From assembly GCF_016584085.1 (NCBI RefSeq), contig NZ_NRSJ01000008.1, positions 1-64,000 of the forward strand: a stretch of DNA of 64,000 nucleotides, in the 5' to 3' direction. Every line of letters begins with the position of its first letter. Position 1 is the first letter of the stretch. The stretch is from Halochromatium glycolicum. Its GTDB lineage: Bacteria > Pseudomonadota > Gammaproteobacteria > Chromatiales > Chromatiaceae. Shown in pieces: positions 8,183 through 17,923 of this stretch. The position numbers and the translations under genes were made by a program. The notes under the pieces are model-generated. The model had not been told where the DNA came from and searched no databases. It was given only the letters and a program-made list of their open reading frames with translations.

Positions 8183-9220
8183 ATGCGACGATCACTATCC
8201 GTAGCCGCGCTGCTGTGCTGGCCACTACTGCTGATGTCCGGTACCGCACTGGCCGGCGAGGAGGTTCCCGACGCGTTCGATGATGGGGCGATCTTCCAGA
8301 TCAAGTACCCGGCCTGGTTCAAACAGAGCTTCCTGACGCTTGCGGATGACGCCGAGGACGCCGAGGCGGCCGGCAAAGAAGGGCTGTTCCTGTTCTTCAC
8401 GACCCAGGGCTGCTCCTACTGCCATCTGTTCATCGAGCAGAGCCTCGGTGATCCGACGCTCGCGGCCCGGCTGCGCGAGCACTTCGATAGCATCGGCCTC
8501 GAGATCTTCTCCGACGCCGAGATGACCGATTTCGACGACAAGCAGACGCGGGTCAAGACCTTTGCGCTGGAGCAGGGCGTCGAGTTCGCACCGTCGCTAC
8601 TGTTCGTCGACACCGATGGCGAGCCGCTGCTGCGGCTGACCGGTTATTACGGTCCGGAGCGCTTTGCCCAGGTCCTCGATTACCTGACGACGGATGCCGG
8701 CGAGGGCCTCTCCTGGCGCGAATACCTGGCTGTGCTGCGGTCCGACCGTTCGGGATCGGCCGCGCCGCTGCGCTCGGACCCACTCTTCGCCGAGCCACCG
8801 TTTGCACTGAATCGCTCCGAGTTCCCGGCTGAGCGGCCCCTGCTGGTGCTGTTCGAGACCAGTGGCTGTGCGCGCTGTGAGCGTTTCCATGACCAGGTGC
8901 TCGCCGACGCGACGATCCGGGAGCAGCTGGCCGGCTTCGATATCGTTCGGCTCGATGCCAGTGATGAGCAAACGCCGGTGCTGACACCCGGCGGTGAGCG
9001 CACCAACGCTGCTGACTGGTATCAGACGCTCGGCTTCACCCAGCTGCCGGCATTGGCCTTCTTCAGTGAGACCGGGGAGCCGGTTTTGACGACCGATGCG
9101 CTGGTGCTGCAGAGTCGGATGACCAACTCGATCGGTTTCGTGAACGAGCGCGCCTACGAGCGCGGCTGGAACTATCAGCGCTACGCGCGCAGCCAGGCAT
9201 TGAAGAAGGCCGCCGATTGA
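8183..9220 (+). CDS. Exported protein with two thioredoxin-like domains (CSYC and CARC)
   Basis: A 345-residue protein with a clear signal peptide (hydrophobic 8-22, cleavage near ALAG). Two thioredoxin-fold modules follow, one around CSYC (Cys77/Cys80, context FFTTQGCSYCH) and one around CARC (Cys229/Cys232, context LFETSGCARCE). Each has a cis-proline-type segment (FAPSLLFV, QLPALAFF). It resembles the SoxW/thioredoxin_2 group of periplasmic reductases or disulfide handlers. A role in periplasmic thiol chemistry, for example with sulfur oxidation proteins or c-type cytochromes, is inference. The start is set by a strong ribosome site (GAGGAGG) 5 bp upstream. No partner gene adjoins it. Confidence 0.8.
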   Translation: MRRSLSVAALLCWPLLLMSGTALAGEEVPDAFDDGAIFQIKYPAWFKQSFLTLADDAEDAEAAGKEGLFLFFTTQGCSYCHLFIEQSLGDPTLAARLREHFDSIGLEIFSDAEMTDFDDKQTRVKTFALEQGVEFAPSLLFVDTDGEPLLRLTGYYGPERFAQVLDYLTTDAGEGLSWREYLAVLRSDRSGSAAPLRSDPLFAEPPFALNRSEFPAERPLLVLFETSGCARCERFHDQVLADATIREQLAGFDIVRLDASDEQTPVLTPGGERTNAADWYQTLGFTQLPALAFFSETGEPVLTTDALVLQSRMTNSIGFVNERAYERGWNYQRYARSQALKKAAD

Positions 9221-9252
9221 GGCCGGCACCCAGTGATCGTCGAGAGGGGACG

Positions 9253-9310
9253 TCCCGATCTCGGCACGCGCGGTCGCGGAAGCTTTGGGAGGCAGGTGAT
9301 GGGCAACTCC
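9253..9310. repeat. 58-bp conserved intergenic block, copy 1 (pair with 58945-59002)
   Basis: An ungapped 58-bp match with 58945-59002; counting by eye gives 45 of 58 identical positions. The shared core reads GCGGTCGCGG, TGGGA, TGATGG and CAACTCC. Translated on the plus strand, both copies give similar peptides around GRGS and Q-x-M-x-NS, so a decayed coding remnant is possible. Function unknown. Confidence 0.6.
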
Positions 9311-9412
9311 GAAGCGATGATCCTAGAAGGCCGCAGTTGGACGGCCGTCACCCATGGGTGCGCTTCATGAAGCGCCAGAAGCGGAACCAGTGCAAAGGGT
9401 TGCATGCTGGGC

Positions 9413-9575
9413 TAAGGCGATTTCTGTCAAAGCTCATACCGCCTTGCTGGTCTTTTCGCTCGCCTTCTTCGTCGCGCCGCCGGTCACATAGCCCGGCTAT
9501 GCTCCCGGCGACGCTCCTCGAAGGCAAACGAAAATCCTGCGCAATTCGGTACGAGCTTTTCCGGCAATCGCCTAA
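9413..9575 (+). mobile_element. 157-bp palindromic MITE-like element, copy A, with TAA duplication
   Basis: The element occupies 9416-9572 and is flanked by TAA on both sides (9413-9415, 9573-9575). The ends GGCGATT/AATCGCC are perfectly inverted and most of the two 78-bp halves can pair (shared blocks AAAGCTC, TACCG, TTGC, TTTTCG, GCCTTC, CGCCGG, CATAGCC), giving a long bulged hairpin. Copy A is identical to copy B. It lies between the thioredoxin-like gene and the MscS-type gene and encodes nothing. Confidence 0.93.
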
Positions 9576-9663
9576 GCGGTCAACTGCGGTTTCTAGGATG
9601 ATGCGAGATCCAGCGGCGAGGTGAACGGTTGCTGCGCGTAACAGGCGAGCTGAGCTTTAGGCA

Positions 9664-11223
9664 ATGAATCTGCTGCAAGGGTTCGTCGACCGACTGACCG
9701 ACAGCTATTGGTATCTGCTGCTGGGACTGCTGGTGCTGGTGGTGCTTTGGCGCTTGGGCACCCTGATCATTGGAAAGCGACCGCTGGCGGACCACTTCCC
9801 GCTGCTGTCCGCGCTGCTGGATGTGATCCTGATGCCACTCTGGGTGATCATCACCGGCGGGCTGGTTCACTATGCAGCGCGTGTTCTCCAGTTGCCCGTG
9901 CTGTCGGGGCCGATCCACTGGACCACGTCTCTACTCGTCTATCTGACCGCCGCCTGGGCCATGGGGCGGGTGGTCACGGTGATGAGCCGGCAACGCCGAC
10001 GGCGCAAGAAGCGCAGCGAGCAGATCCCGAAGCTGATCGAGGCGCTGATCTATGTCGTGATGCTGATCCTCGCGATGGCCCTGTTCATGTGGCAGCAGGG
10101 TTACTCGTTCACCGGCGTCTGGGTCTCGACCGGTGTTGCGGCCGGCGTGATCGGTCTCGCGCTACAGCGCACCCTCGGCGATCTCTTCGCCGGGGTCTCG
10201 CTCGGGATCGAGCGCCCGTTTCGGATCGGCGACTGGTTGGAGATCCCGGACGAGAAGCTGGTCGGCCAGGTGGTCGATCTCAATTGGCGCGCGACCCGAT
10301 TGCGCGGCTGGGATAACGCGACTGTGGTGATCCCGAACGGCCGCATGGCCAGCGCGTCACTCAAGAACTACTACAGCGATCACCATCTCTACGCGCCCTG
10401 GTATTTCGTCAGCATCCCCGCCGAGGTCTCACCGCGCTTCGCCTCGGCGTTGCTGCTCGATGCGGCGATGCGCTGCGAATCGGTGCTCAAGTTCCCAAAC
10501 CCGGTGGTGCGCCTGGCCGATGCATCGAAGATGCCCTACAGCTACATGGTCTGGGTGCATCTGCGGAACTATCCCTCGATGTTCCGGGCGCGCGAAGAGC
10601 TCTATCGCGAGATCCACCTCGGGCTGCAGGAGGCCGGGATCGAGATCGCGCCGGAGGTCACCGAGATGCGCACCCGCCGAGCGCACATCAACCGCGCCGA
10701 GCCGCCGACCATCGCGCTGGCTCTGCGCGGACTCGATGTGGCGGGGGTGCTCAGTGATGACGAGCTGGCTCAGCTCGCGGCCCGCAGCGAATATCGCTAC
10801 TACAACGTGGGCGATCAGATCCTGGCCGAGGGCGGCGTCAGCGATGCCTTCTACGTGATCATCGGCGGGTTGGTCGATAGCGCGGTGCGGCTGCCGGACG
10901 GTTCATCGAAGGTGGTCGAGACGCTCGGCCCGGGCAAGCATTTCGGCATCTCGGAGATGCTGACCACGCAGCCCAATTTTCTCGAGTTCGTCGCCAACAC
11001 CGATGTGACCCTGATCCGGATCGATCTCGAGGCGGTGCGGGCGCTGATCGAGCAGCGCCCGGAGTTGAGGGAGTACCTCGCTGAGGTCGTCAAGACCCGT
11101 CTCGATGCGGCCGATGCGGCGCGGGTGGCGAGCCGGCGCCCGGTCAGACGGCTGTCGCTGCGCGATGTCAGGGAGGGGATCGAACGGCGGCTGCGCGGAA
11201 CCCGTGCATCGCCGCGGCAATGA
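9664..11223 (+). CDS. MscS-type mechanosensitive channel with C-terminal cyclic nucleotide-binding domain
   Basis: The 519-residue protein has four or more N-terminal membrane segments (about residues 15-160), the MscS pore/beta domain (about 150-225, with GVIGLALQRTLGDLFAG and GDWLEI), a C-terminal alpha/beta cytoplasmic domain, and a cNMP-binding domain (about 365-465, with GGVSDAFYVIIGGLV and GKHFGISEML). It resembles bacterial cyclic-nucleotide-gated MscS relatives. The usual cNMP phosphate cassette (E-x-A-LL-x-x-P-R-x-A) is not obvious: GISEMLTTQPNFLEFVA has no arginine at the expected place, so it may not bind cAMP. It probably passes ions or small solutes across the inner membrane in response to tension or a ligand. 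No operon partner is evident. Confidence 0.87.
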   Translation: MNLLQGFVDRLTDSYWYLLLGLLVLVVLWRLGTLIIGKRPLADHFPLLSALLDVILMPLWVIITGGLVHYAARVLQLPVLSGPIHWTTSLLVYLTAAWAMGRVVTVMSRQRRRRKKRSEQIPKLIEALIYVVMLILAMALFMWQQGYSFTGVWVSTGVAAGVIGLALQRTLGDLFAGVSLGIERPFRIGDWLEIPDEKLVGQVVDLNWRATRLRGWDNATVVIPNGRMASASLKNYYSDHHLYAPWYFVSIPAEVSPRFASALLLDAAMRCESVLKFPNPVVRLADASKMPYSYMVWVHLRNYPSMFRAREELYREIHLGLQEAGIEIAPEVTEMRTRRAHINRAEPPTIALALRGLDVAGVLSDDELAQLAARSEYRYYNVGDQILAEGGVSDAFYVIIGGLVDSAVRLPDGSSKVVETLGPGKHFGISEMLTTQPNFLEFVANTDVTLIRIDLEAVRALIEQRPELREYLAEVVKTRLDAADAARVASRRPVRRLSLRDVREGIERRLRGTRASPRQ

Positions 11224-11300
11224 GCCGGTGCGGCCCCTAGGAGGCTGTCCGCGGCGCCCGCGCCCGATGCGCTGCAGCGCGGGCCTGCTGTGGAGAGGAC

Positions 11301-11810
11301 TCAGTTCGCCGCTTCGCCGCCCTCTGCCGGTTGTTGGGCTTCGCTTGCGCTACCCTCTGTTCGCATTTCAGCGATGCGGGTCTGCAGCTGATCGATTTGA
11401 TCCTGCACCGAATCGGGCAGCGAGAGATCAAGCTCATTGAGCCTGTCCAGGATGTCCTGCGCCGAGCCGATCCGGTTCTCGTCGAGAAAGGTCTTGGCCT
11501 GATCGACCAGCTCTCGAACTTGCGTCTTGGCCAACTCGGTCAAGGAGCCGCCTTCCTGTTGGGCGACATCGAGCGCTCCCGTAGCGGCCTGCAGCGCTTG
11601 CTGACCGGCCTGGGTGGCACTGTCCATCGCCGCCTGTGCCTGCTGCCGCACCTGATCCATGGCTGAGTCTTCGGATGCGGGGGCGGACGCCGGGGCTGCG
11701 CTGTCGGCCGTGCCCTCCTCGGCAGTGTCTGCTTGCTGGTCCTGTTCGCCACAGCCGACAACAGTGAGCGCCAAGACGGTCAAAACGGATGCGATCATGG
11801 GATAGTTCAT
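11301..11810 (-). CDS. Small predicted lipoprotein with alanine/glutamine-rich helical body
   Basis: A 169-residue protein with a type II signal peptide: hydrophobic residues 5-18 and the lipobox TVVGC with Cys20 as the lipidation site. Residues 25-50 are acidic and Ala/Ser-rich. Residues 50-150 are predicted helical, with hydrophobic residues spaced as in amphipathic helices (MDQVRQQAQAAMDSATQAG). The C-terminus is disordered. The start has GAGGAG 8 bp upstream. No enzymatic motif is seen and I do not recognise the family. Divergent from the thiC leader, so its promoter faces away from the riboswitch. Confidence 0.72.
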   Translation of the reverse strand: MNYPMIASVLTVLALTVVGCGEQDQQADTAEEGTADSAAPASAPASEDSAMDQVRQQAQAAMDSATQAGQQALQAATGALDVAQQEGGSLTELAKTQVRELVDQAKTFLDENRIGSAQDILDRLNELDLSLPDSVQDQIDQLQTRIAEMRTEGSASEAQQPAEGGEAAN

Positions 11811-11934
11811 TCGGAATGCTCCTCAGCGAAAAACGACGCGATGGCGGATGCGCCGTTAGTTTGCCAGAAGGTCGCAAGCGGCATGGAACGGATGGTTGAA
11901 ATCCTCCCTGGCTTTCGATAGCGTCTGCGTCAAG

Positions 11935-13996
<2,062 letters not shown>

Positions 13997-14170
13997 GCCC
14001 TGGCGAGACCAGCACCTGCGCGCCAAGCGTTACGCCACGCGGCCGAATCCGCGCCCAACAATACAGCATCAGAGACCGATGTCCGTAATCGACCGAAAGC
14101 TTCAGGTGGGTCAGAACGGTGACGCTGCGCACGCTTGTGGGCGCTGCACGACGACCATTGGCGACGCGAT

Positions 14171-14524
14171 ATGAGCATTCAAGCCACCGATCTGTTCGCC
14201 GCGCTGGCCCATGACACGCGGTTGCGGACACTGATGCTGCTGGCCGAGCACGATGAGCTCTGCGTCTGCGAGCTCACCTACGCCATCGGCGTGAGCCAGC
14301 CGCATCTGTCACGCCATTTGGCGCAGTTGCGTCAGGTCGAGCTGGTGGCCGATCGCCGCGCCGGGGTCTGGATCTACTATCGTGTCAACCCGCAGCTGCC
14401 TGGCTGGGCACAGGCGGTGCTGCGCGAGACGCATGCGGGGCTGCGCGACACCAACCCCTTCGTCGATGATCTCGCCGCGCTCGGTGCGATGCCGAACCGG
14501 CCGGACGCGCCGCGCTGCGCCTGA
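14171..14524 (+). CDS. arsR: ArsR/SmtB-family repressor with arsenic-type CxC motif
   Basis: A 117-residue winged-helix protein with ELCVCEL (Cys31 and Cys33) in the alpha-3 region, the As(III)/Sb(III) sensing motif of classical ArsR, followed by the recognition helix VSQPHLSRHLAQLRQVELV and the wing GVWIYYRVN. It should repress a target operon and leave DNA on metalloid binding. No arsB, arsC, acr3 or arsM gene is adjacent: the next gene is convergent and unrelated. The ATG at 14171 matches the family start; a longer frame begins at 14135. The target operon must lie elsewhere or have been lost. Confidence 0.88.
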   Translation: MSIQATDLFAALAHDTRLRTLMLLAEHDELCVCELTYAIGVSQPHLSRHLAQLRQVELVADRRAGVWIYYRVNPQLPGWAQAVLRETHAGLRDTNPFVDDLAALGAMPNRPDAPRCA

Positions 14525-14553
14525 GAGACGAAAGGCCGTCCGAGGCCGTTCGA

Positions 14554-14571
14554 GGCCAAGGGCCTTTGGCC
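14554..14571. terminator. Possible bidirectional hairpin between arsR and the LEA2-like gene
   Basis: GGCCAA-GGGCCT-TTGGCC is a perfect 6-bp inverted repeat in the short gap between convergent genes. It is followed by no clear T-run, so a terminator role is tentative. Confidence 0.35.
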
Positions 14572-14572
14572 G

Positions 14573-15052
14573 TCAGCGCAGCGATGCGGCGAGCTTCAGG
14601 ATGCCGCGGGCATCGATCTTGCCGCGGTGGTCGTAGTTGACGTGCAGTCCCGGCAGGGGCGTCAGGGTGCCGGTGAGACGATAGGGCCAGGGCTGCTGCT
14701 TCAGTGCCAGCGCCGGCAATGCGCGAGCGAGGTGTTTGGCGTTGCCACTGACCAGTAGCTCGATCTCGGCCTCGCTCCGCGCGGGGACCCAGCGCGCGAG
14801 CGCCCCCTCGCCATTGGCGATCTCATAGGCATCGAGCCAGACGCGATAGGTGATCGCACGGATCGGCAGCGGCAATGGAGCCGGGTTTTGGACGCGCAGC
14901 TTCACGCGCAGCGTTTGCGCGGCCGCTGTGACCCGCTCGGGCCGCAACCCCGAGAGCTTGACCTCCGGCGGTGCCGAGCGGTAGATAAGCCAGACCCAAA
15001 GGCCTCCGGCGGCCAGGGCCAGCAGCAGCACCAACAGCAGGGGCCAGATCAT
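14573..15052 (-). CDS. LEA type 2 (WHy-domain) family membrane-anchored protein
   Basis: A 159-residue protein with one N-terminal hydrophobic anchor (residues 3-24) and a beta-rich periplasmic domain. The pattern LRVKLRVQNPAPLPLPIRAITYRVWLD is typical of the water-stress/hypersensitive (WHy) or LEA_2 domain, where a central NP motif sits between strands. Bacterial members are small exported proteins linked with desiccation or stress, but their biochemistry is not settled. It is convergent with arsR and followed by the GGDEF/EAL gene on the same strand after about 90 bp. Function is inferred from family only. Confidence 0.72.
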   Translation of the reverse strand: MIWPLLLVLLLALAAGGLWVWLIYRSAPPEVKLSGLRPERVTAAAQTLRVKLRVQNPAPLPLPIRAITYRVWLDAYEIANGEGALARWVPARSEAEIELLVSGNAKHLARALPALALKQQPWPYRLTGTLTPLPGLHVNYDHRGKIDARGILKLAASLR

Positions 15053-15145
15053 GATGGCTGTGCCCCCATCCGGTCATCAGTCGCTGGCGGCGTTCGGCGG
15101 TGCCACTGATCGTGGCAGCGTCGGGGGGCTAAAGGTGGATCAGTC

Positions 15146-17458
15146 CTAAGCGTGTTCATTGAGTGCATCTCCATTGAGTGCATCGGCCGGTCCCGGGCGG
15201 CCGAACAGGTAGCCTTGGAATCCATGGCAGCCGTTACTGATCAGGAAGCGGCGTTGCGCGTCGGTCTCGACGCCCTCGGCGATCACCGGCAGGCCCAGCT
15301 GTGGGGCCAGGGCGAGGACCGCCCGGACGATCGCGGCGTCATTGGCATCGGTGGTGACCTCGTCGACAAAGGACCGATCGATCTTGAGCTCGTCGAGCGG
15401 CAGTCGCTTGAGATAGGACAGTGACGAGTAGCCGGTGCCGAAGTCGTCCAGCGCAAAACGCAGGCCGAGCTCACGCAGCGCGGCCATCTTGTGAATGGTG
15501 TCTTCGACATCCTCCAACAACAGGCTCTCGGTGAGCTCGAGCTTGAGCCGGTGCGGCCTGATGCCGTAACGATTCAGGGCGGTGCGCACCATGCCGACAA
15601 AGTGCGGCTCCCGGAACTGGCGCGCGCTGATGTTGATGGCGAGGGTCCGTTCGTCGCAGCTGCCATGCTGCGACCAGGCCGCGAGCTGCGCGCAGGCCGC
15701 CTGCAGCACCCATTCACCGAGCTGCAGGATCAACCCGGACTCCTCGGCCAGATGGATGAAGGTGGCCGGACTCAACAGACCGCGCTCCGGGTGAGCCCAG
15801 CGCACCAGGGCCTCGGCTCCGATCATCTGCCCGGCATCGTCGACCTGGGGCTGATAGTGCAACACGAATTGACCGGCTCGCAGTCCTTCTCGCAGTTGCG
15901 CCTCCATCCTGGTCCGCAGGTCGAATGCCGTCTGCATCTCCGGGTCGAAGAACCGCAGGGTGTTTCGGCCTGCTTCCTTGGCTTGATACATGGCCAGGTC
16001 GGCTCGTTTGAGCAGCTCATCAACGCTGGCTTCGGTCGCGTCGATCAGCGCAGCGCCGATGCTCGGTGTGCTGTGATGGATATAGGTGCCGAGCTCATAC
16101 GGCTGGGCGAGTGTTCGCTGGACCTTCGCGGCGATAGAGCGTGCCTGGCCGGCGGCCCGGTTGGCCTCAGGGCTGAGACCGTCGAGCACGACAACGAACT
16201 CATCGCCACCGAGCCGGGCCACCGTGTCTCGGGATCGCACGCAGGTGCTCAGGCGCTTGGCGACCTGTATCAGGAGCTGATCACCGACATCGTGACCGAG
16301 GCTGTCGTTCAGGTCTTTGAAATGATCGAGGTCGATGAACAGGATTGCACCGTGCTGTGCAGAGCGCCGAATGGCAGCGAGCACCTGCCCGAGTCGGTCG
16401 ATCAGCAAACGTCGGTTGGGCAGCTGTGTGAGGGCGTCGAAGAATGCGAGCTGCTCGATCTGTTCCTCGGCCGCCTTGCGGTCGGTGATGTCCTGGTTTA
16501 ACACGACCGCGCCGACGATCTCGCCTTCGCGGTCGTGAATCGGGACCGCTGAGCTGAGGATGGTCTTCCGCGAGCCGTCCAGACTCAGGATATCGAGCTC
16601 CTCGTTCAGGATCATCTCGCCGTGACGGATTGCACGGACGGCTGCCTGTTGCTGCGGCGCGACAGCCAGCTCGCGGAGCGTCGGCTCGCTGCCCGCAATG
16701 CCGCACCCCGTGCTGCCACCAGTGTTGCGCCCAGTGTCGCCCCCAGTGCTGCCCCCAGTGCTGCCCCCAGTGCGATCGCTGTAACGGCTGAAGTCCTTGC
16801 CGCCCCAGATCTGCGCTGCAGTCGGGTTGCCATAGGTGATCTGTCCCTGCTGATCCAGGAACCAGACGCCGATCGGCAGGTTCTCGACGATGGTCTTGAG
16901 GCGGTGCTCGCTCTGCCGGACCGCTTCTTCGGCGCTCTTATGAGCGCTGAGGTCGGTCACGATCACCGAGAATGCGCCGTGCTTCTGCGCGGGCGGCAGT
17001 TCGGTGAACGAGAGATGACAAGGTACCTTGGCGCCACCGGCAGAGAGCAGGTCGAGCTCCATGCGGCGCTGTGGTCTGGGCGAGCCGGTCTGAAGCCAGT
17101 CCTGATAGGCTTGACGGTCAGCAGGGGCGATATGCTCGGCCAGCGTCGAGCCGGTCAGTGCGTCGCGGGGAACGCCAAGTATGGCGGCCAGGCGGCGGTT
17201 GGCGAAGTAGAGATGGCCGTTCGCCGTGACGGTCATGGCGCCTTCGCCCATCTCCTCGACCAGCAGGCGATAATCATGCTCGGCCCCCTGCAGCTCGAGC
17301 ACCTGTCCGCCTCGGTCCCCGGCGACGAACAATGCGTCGATCCCGCCGGTGCGGATGGCATCCAATACCGCGTCGGCCTCCGCCAAGCGCTTCCGCAAGG
17401 TCTGGAGCTCGCTCGCTGGGTCCGTTGATAAGCCGTTCACGCGCTGCTTCGAGGTCAT
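15146..17458 (-). CDS. PAS-PAS-GGDEF-EAL protein (c-di-GMP synthesis/degradation)
   Basis: A 770-residue soluble sensor. After a short helical start come two PAS domains (about 60-180 and 185-330), a GGDEF domain and an EAL domain. The cyclase motif RLGGDEF is intact and preceded by an RSRD inhibitory I-site at the right spacing, so product feedback is likely. The EAL domain keeps EALVRW, ELTES, DDFGTGYSSL and KIDRSFV, so it could also hydrolyse c-di-GMP. The second PAS contains a GGSTGGSTGGDTG insert encoded by 12-bp tandem repeats near 16720-16785. The ATG at 17458 is preferred; a GTG at 17506 would add 16 residues. It lies 87 bp after kaiB on the same strand, so it is probably the third gene of the kaiC-kaiB operon. 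The PAS ligands are unknown. Confidence 0.9.
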   Translation of the reverse strand: MTSKQRVNGLSTDPASELQTLRKRLAEADAVLDAIRTGGIDALFVAGDRGGQVLELQGAEHDYRLLVEEMGEGAMTVTANGHLYFANRRLAAILGVPRDALTGSTLAEHIAPADRQAYQDWLQTGSPRPQRRMELDLLSAGGAKVPCHLSFTELPPAQKHGAFSVIVTDLSAHKSAEEAVRQSEHRLKTIVENLPIGVWFLDQQGQITYGNPTAAQIWGGKDFSRYSDRTGGSTGGSTGGDTGRNTGGSTGCGIAGSEPTLRELAVAPQQQAAVRAIRHGEMILNEELDILSLDGSRKTILSSAVPIHDREGEIVGAVVLNQDITDRKAAEEQIEQLAFFDALTQLPNRRLLIDRLGQVLAAIRRSAQHGAILFIDLDHFKDLNDSLGHDVGDQLLIQVAKRLSTCVRSRDTVARLGGDEFVVVLDGLSPEANRAAGQARSIAAKVQRTLAQPYELGTYIHHSTPSIGAALIDATEASVDELLKRADLAMYQAKEAGRNTLRFFDPEMQTAFDLRTRMEAQLREGLRAGQFVLHYQPQVDDAGQMIGAEALVRWAHPERGLLSPATFIHLAEESGLILQLGEWVLQAACAQLAAWSQHGSCDERTLAINISARQFREPHFVGMVRTALNRYGIRPHRLKLELTESLLLEDVEDTIHKMAALRELGLRFALDDFGTGYSSLSYLKRLPLDELKIDRSFVDEVTTDANDAAIVRAVLALAPQLGLPVIAEGVETDAQRRFLISNGCHGFQGYLFGRPGPADALNGDALNEHA

Positions 17459-17545
17459 CGAACGACTCTGGGTCTTGCAACAGTGCTCGGGCCTGCAATC
17501 GCGCACACGCCGCGCCGTTGGGGCAGGCGGGCCGCGGCTCGCCGA

Positions 17546-17923
17546 TCAGTCGCGCTTTTCCGCGGGGGATGGCCGCAGGTCGAGTCCGACCAGGGCGCGT
17601 TCCACGTCAGAGAGATCGCCGATGATCTTGCGGATTGGCAGCGGAAGGCGGCGCACGACCGTCGGGATGGCAAGGATCTGATCCCCTTGCGCCAGTTGCG
17701 GCTGTTCGAGGAGATCGATGACCTCGATCCGGTAGCGTCCGGCCAGGTGCTTTTCGCAGAGGGCCTGCAGATTTGCGAACGCGCTGAGTGATTTCGGGGT
17801 CTGTCCGGCCACATAGAGCCGCAGCGTCCAGGTTTCGCCGCCTGTGAGATCCTGGCCGTCCCGATCGTGATTGCTCGGGACGCGGCCAGGCGCGTCATTG
17901 TCGTCTTGGTCAGGTTGATTCAC
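17546..17923 (-). CDS. kaiB: KaiB-family protein
   Basis: The 125-residue protein carries the thioredoxin-like KaiB fold from about residue 33 ([19 protein letters not shown]) through [24 protein letters not shown] and [12 protein letters not shown]. The first 30 residues are an acidic extension absent from cyanobacterial KaiB. KaiB binds the CI ring of KaiC and drives the clock phase change. The start is GTG at 17923 and overlaps the kaiC stop by 4 nt (GTGA), so the two are translationally coupled. No kaiA is present, as expected outside cyanobacteria, where KaiBC pairs act as timers or stress switches. Confidence 0.92.
   Translation of the reverse strand: MNQPDQDDNDAPGRVPSNHDRDGQDLTGGETWTLRLYVAGQTPKSLSAFANLQALCEKHLAGRYRIEVIDLLEQPQLAQGDQILAIPTVVRRLPLPIRKIIGDLSDVERALVGLDLRPSPAEKRD

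Noticed and set aside
9217..9624. Short frames running through the 157-bp elements (ending ...FRQSP)
   Set aside because: The same peptide appears at each copy only because the DNA is repeated; there is no consistent start or ribosome site, and the palindrome explains the conservation better.
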